DNA from: CAG-582 sp964636965
GTDB lineage: Bacteria > Bacillota_I > Bacilli_A > RF39 > UBA660
Direction: 5' to 3'
Length of the DNA stretch: 11,834 nucleotides
NCBI GenBank assembly: GCA_964636965.1
Contig: CAZWST010000050.1
Location: 1-11,834, forward strand
In this document: in pieces, positions 1-5,627 of the stretch
How the letters are laid out: each line of letters starts with the position of its first letter
Position numbering within the stretch: position 1 is the first letter of the stretch
The notes under the pieces: model-generated
The model's input: the letters and a program-made list of their open reading frames with translations, nothing else
Told to the model about the DNA's origin: nothing
Database searches by the model: none
Position numbers and translations under genes: made by a program

Positions 1-10
1 ATAATTTAAT

Positions 11-33
11 TGCAGTGCCTACTGCATTTTTTT
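11..33 (+). terminator. Rho-independent terminator of an off-window upstream gene
   Basis: A perfect 6-bp stem (TGCAGT 11-16 with ACTGCA 21-26) closes a GCCT loop and is followed by seven T (27-33). It would end a plus-strand gene lying left of the window and separates it from the hydrolase gene at 103. Confidence 0.75.
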
Positions 34-49
34 ATTTAAATAAATATAT

Positions 50-78
50 TTATCATTAATGAAATATTTTGATATAAT
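50..78 (+). promoter_or_regulatory. Sigma-A-type promoter of the MBL-fold hydrolase gene
   Basis: TTATCA (50-55, 4 of 6 matches to TTGACA) is separated by 17 bases from a perfect TATAAT (73-78). A GGGAGAG ribosome binding site (91-97) and ATG at 103 follow. Confidence 0.6.
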
Positions 79-102
79 TAAATTACATTTGGGAGAGTAT
101 TT

Positions 103-695
103 ATGAGTAAACTTTTATTTCAAGGACATGGAAGTTATAGAATTATAACTAATGAAGGGATAGTTATTTATGTTGATCCGTTTATAGGGGACGGATATAA
201 TGTACCTGCTGATATTATACTAGTAACACATGAACATAATGATCATAATCATGTGGAATTACCCGAAAAAAGGATTCAACAATTATAATAAGACAAGGTA
301 ATTTAAAAAATGGAACTATTTACAATAAGACTAGTCTTTTTGGAGTAGAAATAGAAGCTGTAGAAGCTTATAATAAAAATCATGATAAATCTTCTTGTGT
401 TGGTTATGTATTAAGGTTTGATGGATTAACTATTTATGCATCAGGTGATACTTCTTTAACTGAGAATATGAAAAATAAGCTACCTAACTATAATATAGAT
501 TATGCTCTTTTACCAATTGATGGTATATATAACATGGATGCAGATGAAGCATCTATTTGCGCTGATTATATTAATGCTCGTCATACCATACCAATACATA
601 TGAAACCTATGGAACTATTTGATATAGATGCAGCTAATAGATTTATTCATAAATCAAGACTTATTGTGACTGCTGGTGCTGAAATAGATTTATAA
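103..695 (+). pseudogene. Metallo-beta-lactamase-fold metal-dependent hydrolase (UlaG/UPF0173-like), frameshifted
   Basis: The first frame runs from ATG 103 (GGGAGAG five bases upstream) to a TAA at 286-288. The rest of the same protein continues in another frame to the TAA at 693-695. Adding one base in the A6 run at 266-271 (A6 to A7) joins them into a 197-residue protein. The N-terminal part has GHGSYRI, an IYVDPF strand and the zinc motif THEHNDH (H43, H45, D47, H48). The displaced part supplies H94, the SGDTS loop with D116 and a late His in IPIHMKP (H166). These are the ligand positions expected of UlaG-like MBL hydrolases; the substrate is unknown. All motifs downstream of the break are conserved, so the lesion is recent or a sequencing error. 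Translation could restart at ATG 468 but would give a fragment without the zinc site. No terminator separates it from the next gene. Confidence 0.85.
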
Positions 696-701
696 TTAAT
701 C

Positions 702-730
702 TTGTAAATAATATAAATGTTTTTTATAAT
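702..730 (+). promoter_or_regulatory. Probable promoter of the DUF308-like gene
   Basis: TTGTAA (702-707) and TATAAT (725-730) are spaced by 17 bases, just ahead of the ribosome binding site AGGAAGTG (737-744). This argues that the upstream ATG at 717 lies within the promoter and is not the start. Confidence 0.5.
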
Positions 731-749
731 TAAAGTAGGAAGTGATAAA

Positions 750-1355
750 ATGATTTTAGATTTTGCTAAAAGATGTGAAAAGAATATGCTATTTAGTACA
801 ATAGTAACATTAATTTTAGGTATTGTCCTTGCTTATTCACCAGAAGGTTCAATTAAAGTAATAACTGGAATTATTGCCATATTATTTTTGCTTATTGGTG
901 TACTTCAATTAGTTGATTATTTTAAACAAAGTAGAGAAGAAAAGATGATGAGTTTATCATTAATACTTGGAATACTTTTATCAAGTATTGGAATATTCTT
1001 ATTTGTTAATTTAGAGTCGTTAGCTAATTTTGTTACTATACTAATTGGTATTGCAATATTAATTAAATCTTTATTCAAACTTCAATTTGCTTTTAATATT
1101 AAAGATATAAGTGATAAGTGGTTCTATAATTTAATTGTTGGAATTGTTGGAATATTACTTGCCATATTATTATTAGCTAATCCTTTTCATTCAGCAGCTT
1201 TATTCTTGCGAATTATAGGTATTATCTTTATAATAGGATCAGTAATTGAGTTAATTGAAACATTAATAGTTATTAAAACAATTGATGAACATGAGGCAAT
1301 TGAATTACCTTTTAAAGAGAAAGAAAAAAAAGAGAATAAGAAAGAAGAGAAATAA
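750..1355 (+). CDS. DUF308/HdeD-like six-helix membrane protein
   Basis: This is a 201-residue integral membrane protein. Hydrophobic segments lie at about 13-29, 34-57, 67-86, 91-113, 125-145 and 148-176. They form three helix pairs, each rich in G/I/L with recurring GI(I/V)xILL-type runs, which is the architecture of the DUF308 (HdeD-like) family. A charged Glu/Lys-rich tail (about residues 188-201) should be cytoplasmic. The start is ATG 750, because AGGAAGTG lies five bases upstream; the ATG at 717 has no ribosome binding site and overlaps the promoter. HdeD itself is linked to acid resistance in enteric bacteria, but DUF308 proteins elsewhere have no agreed function and I infer none here. 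It is probably transcribed alone, ending in a hairpin that overlaps the stop codon. Confidence 0.75.
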   Translation: MILDFAKRCEKNMLFSTIVTLILGIVLAYSPEGSIKVITGIIAILFLLIGVLQLVDYFKQSREEKMMSLSLILGILLSSIGIFLFVNLESLANFVTILIGIAILIKSLFKLQFAFNIKDISDKWFYNLIVGIVGILLAILLLANPFHSAALFLRIIGIIFIIGSVIELIETLIVIKTIDEHEAIELPFKEKEKKENKKEEK

Positions 1356-1375
1356 TTTAATTTATTTCTTTTTTT
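1344..1375 (+). terminator. AU-rich hairpin terminator after the DUF308-like gene
   Basis: An A/G-rich arm (1344-1355, including the TAA stop) pairs with a T/C-rich arm (1362-1373) around the loop TTTAAT. It runs directly into the T-rich stretch to 1375. The stem is nearly all A-U, so it is weaker than the others in this window. Confidence 0.5.
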
Positions 1376-1387
1376 ATTTCTTTGTTA

Positions 1388-1407
1388 TATAATTATTGTA
1401 AGGTGAT
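1388..1407 (+). promoter_or_regulatory. -10 box and ribosome binding site of the 660-residue membrane protein gene
   Basis: TATAAT (1388-1393) lies just upstream of AAGGTGAT (1400-1407), which matches the end of the consensus anti-16S sequence and sets the start at ATG 1411. No convincing -35 box is present 16-18 bases upstream. Confidence 0.4.
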
Positions 1408-1410
1408 GAT

Positions 1411-3393
1411 ATGAAAAAATTAAATAGTTTAGATTACCTTTTAAGTTTAGGAATTATTATTTTACAAATTGCTGGTTATTCACTTGCTGATAATGCATTA
1501 ATAGAAAGTGGTATAATTAAATCTTTAATTATTTTTATAATTGCAGTTTTATCTTATACTTTGTCTTATTTATTTAAAAGTGTTTTGAAAGTTGATATAA
1601 GTAGTAAGGTTGCATATGCTTTAGCATCATTTGGTATACTTAATTCTTTTATTATACTAGGTGCTCATGAAGTATTTGGGAAATTCTTTAGTTTTTCTGG
1701 AGAAGGGGCTCTAATATTCTTTGCATCAATATTTATTTTAATAGGTGTTTTAGCTATTTTAACTATTGTTATTTATAAGAATTATAAGTTTATACATTTA
1801 GCTTATTTGGCATCTATTGGTATGATTATTTCATTACTTGTATATTTTAAAGTAGATTATTATGCTTTAATTCTTATTATAAATGTTATTTTATTTATAC
1901 TTAATTTATTTAATAAACATAAATTATTATATGAATTTAGTAGTATTGCTTTAATAGTTACAGCTGGTTTAAGCGTGTTTGCTTATGATAATAATATTTT
2001 ACTTACTAGTATATTGTTTTTAGTAAATATAATATCTTTATTTAGAGTATTGTCTTTAAATAAAAACTTTGAATATGAATTACTTTCTTCTCTTGTTTTA
2101 GCAGGTATTGTCTTAATTTACTCAAATGTTTTACTTGATGCTTTAGATAAAGGACTATCTTTAATGATTCCTGTATTTGTTGTTTTAACTATAGATTTAG
2201 TTTTATCTGTATTTAGAATAATTGATGATGAGAAAGTTAAAGTAATATATAAGATTGGAAGCTTAATTTGTTTAGCCTCTTTAATGATTTTTGCTGATTT
2301 TAATCCGATAGTTTATTTAGTAGTAATAGCATTTATACTTATTACTTCTATAGTTAATATATTTTTTATACATAATAACGACTGTGAGAATTATATTCTA
2401 CCGTTTAAGATTATGTTTATAACATATTATATAATTAGATTAATGCCAGATGATTCTTTTGTACCACTTGCATTTAGTGTACAAGCAATTCTATTTGCTT
2501 TAACATATAAGTTATTTAATAAGGGTAGTTTTAGGATTGCAACAGGTATTACATTAGTTGTCTCTTTATTCATTGCAACATGTTTTATGGATAAGTCTAT
2601 GATTATTAATATAGTATCTAGTTTATCATTATTTATTGTATATTTGTTGTTTAATAGTAAAAAAGACGATGTAATCTCGAATGTTTTCCATTATGCATTT
2701 TTAATAATCCTAACTATTATGAATTCAACTAATTCACTTCTTGAAGTATTATTTATTATTATAGTTTTAGGTTTTATTACTTTTATTAAAAGAAATAATA
2801 AAGTATGCTTTAGTGGATCTATATTTGTACTTATATTTATAGTAGATTATTTTTTATCATTGAGTATCAAAAATTATGATGTTTATTTGGTTTTATCTTA
2901 CCTTATGATGTTTTTGTTATCTGGTATCGCGATTGAAATACTTTTTGATAATAGTGTGAAGTCTAAAAACATCTTCTCTGGTATTCTATTTGGTTTAGTG
3001 TTTTTATCACTTTTATTTGAAATAAGTGATTTTATTACAACGATATTTGCACTTATATCCTCTTTAGTTATTGTGCTTATTTCACTTAAGAATGATGGAT
3101 ATAAGTCTTCGTATACAATTGGATTCATCTTTAGTATTCTTTATTTGATTAAATTATTAAATACTTTTGATAAGATACCTGCCTCCATTTATTTACTTAT
3201 AACATCCCTTGTCTTAATAATTATTGCGTCTGTTATGATTTATAGATATCAACATGATTTGGATAAAAAAATTATTGTTAAAAAAGCAGTTAAGAAAGTA
3301 TATAAAGACGAGATTCATTTCTGCAGTGAATGTGGAAGTAAAGTTGGAAGCAGTGACTTATACTGCGGTGAATGCGGTAAAAAAGTTAGGTGA
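1411..3393 (+). CDS. Large polytopic membrane protein with a C-terminal zinc ribbon
   Basis: This 660-residue protein consists of roughly twenty consecutive hydrophobic helices with very short connecting loops, from about residue 8 to 615. A Lys-rich linker (about 618-632) and a zinc ribbon follow. The ribbon is CSEC near the start of the last 25 residues and CGEC near the end (C638, C641, C652, C655; CxxC-x10-CxxC). By the positive-inside rule the Lys-rich linker puts the ribbon in the cytoplasm. The topology is reminiscent of large DUF2157/DUF2339-type bacterial membrane proteins, but I see no diagnostic motif and leave the function open. The stop is TGA (3391-3393). The next gene's ribosome binding site AGGTGAT (3388-3394) overlaps it and its ATG is at 3398, so the two are co-transcribed and translationally coupled and may act together. 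Start ATG 1411 is fixed by AAGGTGAT. Confidence 0.7.
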   Translation: MKKLNSLDYLLSLGIIILQIAGYSLADNALIESGIIKSLIIFIIAVLSYTLSYLFKSVLKVDISSKVAYALASFGILNSFIILGAHEVFGKFFSFSGEGALIFFASIFILIGVLAILTIVIYKNYKFIHLAYLASIGMIISLLVYFKVDYYALILIINVILFILNLFNKHKLLYEFSSIALIVTAGLSVFAYDNNILLTSILFLVNIISLFRVLSLNKNFEYELLSSLVLAGIVLIYSNVLLDALDKGLSLMIPVFVVLTIDLVLSVFRIIDDEKVKVIYKIGSLICLASLMIFADFNPIVYLVVIAFILITSIVNIFFIHNNDCENYILPFKIMFITYYIIRLMPDDSFVPLAFSVQAILFALTYKLFNKGSFRIATGITLVVSLFIATCFMDKSMIINIVSSLSLFIVYLLFNSKKDDVISNVFHYAFLIILTIMNSTNSLLEVLFIIIVLGFITFIKRNNKVCFSGSIFVLIFIVDYFLSLSIKNYDVYLVLSYLMMFLLSGIAIEILFDNSVKSKNIFSGILFGLVFLSLLFEISDFITTIFALISSLVIVLISLKNDGYKSSYTIGFIFSILYLIKLLNTFDKIPASIYLLITSLVLIIIASVMIYRYQHDLDKKIIVKKAVKKVYKDEIHFCSECGSKVGSSDLYCGECGKKVR

Positions 3394-3397
3394 TGGC

Positions 3398-3787
3398 ATG
3401 AAAAAATGGAATAAAAAGGTTAATAATCTCTTATATGCTTTGATGTATGAATTAGTATTTATACCTATTCTTGCTTATGCATCTTACATAATATATTCAA
3501 AACTTATGCTAGTTAATTTCATTAGTGATAATCTAGTGTTTAATGCACTTTTAATAATAATTTTAGTTTCTGCTAATATATTCTTGGTATATTATATCGC
3601 GTATGTTTTAAATCATCTATTTAAGTTTGAATTAGAATATCAGATTGTTGTTGGTTTAGTAATAATATTTATAGCAGTTTGGTTTAAGTTGTATTATTCA
3701 TCTTTAGAATCTAGTCTATGTGGTATAGATGGTCAAACTGGTTGTTTAGATGCAATTAATAATAATAAGGGATTTACATCTGTTTAA
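3398..3787 (+). CDS. Small membrane protein coupled to the polytopic protein (as sequenced, probably C-terminally truncated by a frameshift)
   Basis: The frame is open further upstream, but the start is ATG 3398: AGGTGAT (3388-3394) lies three bases before it, overlapping the stop of the 660-residue gene. The 129 residues hold three predicted helices (about 10-33, 47-71, 81-99), then a loop with two Cys (CGIDGQTGC, C108 and C116) that could be outside the cell. The visible frame ends at 3787 with GFTSV. An adjacent frame continues at once with a hydrophobic helix and a Lys-rich tail to 3897. One extra base in GGG (3769-3771) or TTT (3773-3775) would join them into a 166-residue four-helix protein. 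I do not recognise the family. The tight coupling suggests a partner of the upstream membrane protein. Confidence 0.6.
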   Translation: MKKWNKKVNNLLYALMYELVFIPILAYASYIIYSKLMLVNFISDNLVFNALLIIILVSANIFLVYYIAYVLNHLFKFELEYQIVVGLVIIFIAVWFKLYYSSLESSLCGIDGQTGCLDAINNNKGFTSV

Positions 3788-3897
3788 TATTTATAATAAC
3801 TTATAATTTACTATATATCCCAATGCATATTTTAGTAAAGAAAAAAGGCAAGAAAGTAAAAATAGATGTTAATACTTTAAAAAGCAAAAAGAAGTAA
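3769..3897 (+). pseudogene. Out-of-frame C-terminal end of the small membrane protein (or a separate 24-residue Lys-rich peptide)
   Basis: This frame opens right after a TAA at 3766-3768. It encodes a helix (GIYICLIFIITYNLLYIP) followed by a basic tail with 10 Lys in its last 24 residues (KKKGKKVKIDV, then SKKK), ending at TAA 3895-3897. The only internal start, ATG 3823, would give the 24-residue basic part alone and has no ribosome binding site. A helix followed by a positively charged cytoplasmic tail is a normal membrane-protein ending. The stop lies inside the terminator hairpin, as for several other genes here. The best reading is the displaced end of the gene starting at 3398. A leaderless small peptide from the TATAAT at 3802-3807 is the less likely alternative. 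Confidence 0.6.
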
Positions 3898-3910
3898 TTT
3901 ACTTCTTTTT
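3886..3910. terminator. Bidirectional terminator between convergent genes
   Basis: A ten-base stem (AAAAAGAAGT 3886-3895 with ACTTCTTTTT 3901-3910) around AATTT gives a U-tract on both strands. It serves the plus-strand membrane-protein genes and the minus-strand PHP gene, whose stop (TAA, 3911-3909) it touches. Confidence 0.75.
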
Positions 3911-4739
3911 ATATTTGTTTAAATTTATGATTAATAATTACACCTTGGGATAGTTTATATATTTTTTGTTCTTTACTTATCTCTTTAATTTTATCAAATA
4001 ATTCACTTTCTTCGTGTGCATCACTTCCGTAAGTTATTTTATTACCTTTTATTTTGGCATAGTATTCAAGTATTTTTAATTCTGGGAAGGTGCTTCCACA
4101 TCTTCTGATTCCACTTGTATTAACTTCTAAAGCAATTTGTGATAGACGAATACTATCAAGTATTTGATAGATAAGATCGGTGTCTAATTTATATCTTGCA
4201 ATGTAACGTTTTATATAGTCTATGTGACCAACTATATCGATTGGTGCATTTTCAACCATTAAAAGTACTTCTTGATAGTATCTATTAACTAAATCATCTA
4301 TTCTCTTTTGTCTACCTAATGATATGCCTTTAATATAATGAATACTACCAATGGTATAATCTAAATCGACTAATTTTTTTAAATATTCAAGTTCACTTAA
4401 GTAAAGATGTGGTTCTCCTACTTCAACACCTTTAAGTATTTTTACATTTGTTGTTTCTTGGAGCTTATCTATCTCTTCATTTCTTCTTTTTATTTTATCA
4501 GCAACATATACTACTGCCTCATTGCCAAAGTCAATGTGATCTGCTATACCGACATAACTTATTTTTTCTTTTTCAGCTGCACTTATAATAGTTTCTAATG
4601 TTAGATTTGAGTCATAGGAGTATTCTGAATGAATATGCATGTCTCCTTTATAATATTTTTTATCTTCAGATTCCTTTGGTTTTTGATGATTAATAAAACT
4701 AATATATGCTTGATAATCTTCTGTTCTATATGAGTCCAT
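3909..4739 (-). CDS. PHP-domain phosphoesterase, histidinol-phosphatase (HisK/HisJ-type) family
   Basis: The 276-residue protein carries the full set of PHP metal-site motifs. They are DMHIHSEYSYD (H35, H37), ADH (D67, H68), GVEVGE (E106), GSIHYIKG (H134), GHIDYIKR (H172) and YGSDAHE (D240, H242). The GSIHYIKG and GHIDYIKR pair is typical of histidinol-phosphate phosphatases of the PHP class, which hydrolyse L-histidinol phosphate with a di- or trinuclear metal centre in the cytoplasm. No other histidine gene is in view, so another phosphate ester substrate is possible. About 30 residues precede the first motif, more than the few usual in HisK proteins. The start ATG is backed by AAAGGAG (4746-4752 on this strand); a TATAAT lies at 4766-4761. 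It runs alone, divergent from the thioredoxin-like gene. Confidence 0.8.
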   Translation of the reverse strand: MDSYRTEDYQAYISFINHQKPKESEDKKYYKGDMHIHSEYSYDSNLTLETIISAAEKEKISYVGIADHIDFGNEAVVYVADKIKRRNEEIDKLQETTNVKILKGVEVGEPHLYLSELEYLKKLVDLDYTIGSIHYIKGISLGRQKRIDDLVNRYYQEVLLMVENAPIDIVGHIDYIKRYIARYKLDTDLIYQILDSIRLSQIALEVNTSGIRRCGSTFPELKILEYYAKIKGNKITYGSDAHEESELFDKIKEISKEQKIYKLSQGVIINHKFKQI

Positions 4740-4760
4740 AAGTTTCTCCTTTAGTATTTT

Positions 4761-4766
4761 ATTATA
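4761..4766 (-). promoter_or_regulatory. -10 box of the PHP phosphoesterase gene
   Basis: A perfect TATAAT on the minus strand lies nine bases before AAAGGAG. No good -35 sequence is found at 16-18 bases, so the promoter is only half supported. Confidence 0.4.
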
Positions 4767-4776
4767 TAAAAGTTTT

Positions 4777-4803
4777 GTGAAAAATAAAAGTGCAAAATTT
4801 CAC
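4777..4803. repeat. GTGAAA...TTTCAC inverted repeat in a divergent promoter region
   Basis: GTGAAA (4777-4782) and TTTCAC (4798-4803) are perfect six-base arms, 21 bases centre to centre (two helical turns). They lie between the divergent PHP and thioredoxin-like genes. This geometry suits a dimeric regulator, but chance is quite possible in such AT-rich DNA. Confidence 0.25.
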
Positions 4804-4835
4804 CTAATGTTCATTATAAATTCACAAATGAAAGA

Positions 4836-4841
4836 TATAAT
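4836..4841 (+). promoter_or_regulatory. -10 box of the thioredoxin-like gene
   Basis: TATAAT (4836-4841) precedes AAAGGAAGTGAT (4851-4862) and ATG 4865. The region 17 bases upstream lacks a clear -35 box. Confidence 0.4.
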
Positions 4842-4864
4842 GTAATCAGTAAAGGAAGTGATAT

Positions 4865-5086
4865 ATGAAAATAAAGATAGTAGGAAATAATAAAAATATT
4901 CAAGAAAGATTAAATAATATTATAAGAACTTTACCTAATGCCTCTATAGAAATAGTAAATGATGAGGTAAAGTTTAATATAAAAAGAAACCCTGCTATTA
5001 TTATCGATAATGTGTTGATAGATGATGTTAATGAATTATCAACAAGTGAACTAAAAACCGTAATTTTACAATTCTTTGAAACTTAA
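4865..5086 (+). CDS. Thioredoxin-fold protein (MTH895/thioredoxin_3-like) lacking the CxxC active site
   Basis: The 73-residue length and pattern match the small thioredoxin-like proteins of the MTH895/TM0996 type. An MKIKIVG first strand is followed by an active-site helix ending in L16, a cis-Pro strand RNPAIIIDNVLIDD (P43), and a final helix opened by STSELK. In that family the residues after the first strand are GxGCxxCxxL. Here they are GNNKNIQERL, so the two Cys positions are K10 and Q13, and the protein contains no Cys at all. It therefore cannot act as a thiol-disulfide oxidoreductase and may be a scaffold or binding protein. The start is fixed by AAAGGAAGTGAT. It is a single gene closed by a strong hairpin. 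Assignment rests on pattern alone, so the family call is moderate. Confidence 0.6.
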   Translation: MKIKIVGNNKNIQERLNNIIRTLPNASIEIVNDEVKFNIKRNPAIIIDNVLIDDVNELSTSELKTVILQFFET

Positions 5087-5096
5087 TCAGTGTAAT

Positions 5097-5124
5097 AAAA
5101 GCATCCATTTGGATGCTTCTTTTA
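5097..5124. terminator. Strong bidirectional terminator
   Basis: An eight-base GC-containing stem (AAGCATCC 5099-5106 with GGATGCTT 5111-5118) has an ATTT loop, with A-rich sequence on the left and T-rich sequence on the right. It ends the thioredoxin-like gene on the plus strand and the four-helix membrane protein gene on the minus strand. Confidence 0.85.
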
Positions 5125-5568
5125 TTTTCTTGATTTTGTAGTTTTATTTCCTTTTTCTAGCCTTTGCTTTTCAGTTTTATAAGCTATAATATTAATTAGA
5201 ATTATTGGTATAAATAAAAGTATAACAAATAATATATCTTTTATTGGGTTACCTATATTAATTGCAAGTAAAAGCATTAGGACCCATCCTAAAATACTCA
5301 TAAATAAGAATTCTATTTTTTTAAATAAAATTGAAGTAATTGAAGTAATGGTAATAAATCCTAAAGTAAATAAAATGAATGCCCAGAATGTTGATGAATA
5401 AAGACTTTCAAGTAAAGATTCTATCCCGATAGCAGTGTAGATTAGGGAGTCACTGTAGGTTAGGGAATCGGAATAAACAAAAGCTTCAATTGACACTATA
5501 GTTATAATAATTTCTGCTAAACATAAAAACAATAGATATGGACTATGCTCTTTAATTAATTTTTTCAT
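5122..5568 (-). CDS. Small four-helix membrane protein, unknown function
   Basis: I do not recognise this 148-residue protein. It has predicted helices at about 10-31, 60-82, 85-105 and 110-130, and a strongly basic C-terminal tail (about 131-148, KTEKQRLEKG then KTTKSRK). Between helices 1 and 2 a six-residue unit is repeated in tandem (YSDSLT then YSDSLI, about residues 32-43) in what should be the extracytoplasmic loop. The underlying 18-base copies have diverged, so the repeat is not a recent slippage event. Start ATG is backed by AAGGAG (5575-5580 on this strand). A minus-strand TATAAT (5597-5592) sits just after the terminator of the HerA-like gene, so it probably has its own promoter rather than relying on readthrough. 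Confidence 0.6.
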   Translation of the reverse strand: MKKLIKEHSPYLLFLCLAEIIITIVSIEAFVYSDSLTYSDSLIYTAIGIESLLESLYSSTFWAFILFTLGFITITSITSILFKKIEFLFMSILGWVLMLLLAINIGNPIKDILFVILLFIPIILINIIAYKTEKQRLEKGNKTTKSRK

Positions 5569-5591
5569 AATATACTCCTTTATTTTTATTA

Positions 5592-5597
5592 ATTATA
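5592..5597 (-). promoter_or_regulatory. -10 box of the four-helix membrane protein gene
   Basis: TATAAT on the minus strand lies directly behind the terminator of the upstream HerA-like gene and 11 bases before the AAGGAG ribosome binding site. The -35 region is weak. Confidence 0.35.
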
Positions 5598-5600
5598 CCA

Positions 5601-5624
5601 TAAAAAAGAAAAGAGGAAACCTCT
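5601..5624 (-). terminator. Terminator of the HerA-like ATPase gene
   Basis: On the minus strand AGAGG, a TTT loop and CCTCT (5624-5612) are followed by a T-rich run to 5601. It lies three bases beyond the TAG stop at 5630-5628. Confidence 0.7.
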
Positions 5625-5627
5625 AAT

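Noticed and set aside
262..275. Programmed -1 ribosomal frameshift at the A-run
   Set aside because: The zero-frame codons (GAA AAA AGG) do not allow the standard two-tRNA slip, and I saw no strong stimulatory hairpin just downstream. A one-base loss is simpler.
468..695. Independent 75-residue gene starting at ATG 468
   Set aside because: Its sequence is the C-terminal part of the MBL hydrolase and the frame is open and homologous well upstream of the ATG. No ribosome binding site precedes it.
2898..3128. Open frame of 76 codons on the minus strand inside the large membrane protein gene
   Set aside because: It lies antisense to an intact coding frame, has no ribosome binding site, and has a composition typical of the complement of hydrophobic codons.
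3391..3393. TGA read as tryptophan, as in Mycoplasma-type codes
   Set aside because: TGA here is the natural stop of the zinc-ribbon protein, followed by a correctly placed new start. Trp is encoded by TGG throughout, and no gene needs TGA readthrough.
3254..3397. Upstream extension of the small membrane protein frame
   Set aside because: It overlaps the Lys-rich linker and zinc ribbon of the upstream gene out of frame. The well-spaced AGGTGAT fixes the start at 3398.
4407..4598. Open plus-strand frame inside the PHP phosphoesterase gene
   Set aside because: It is Phe/Tyr/Cys-rich with no ribosome binding site, antisense to a gene with complete catalytic motifs.
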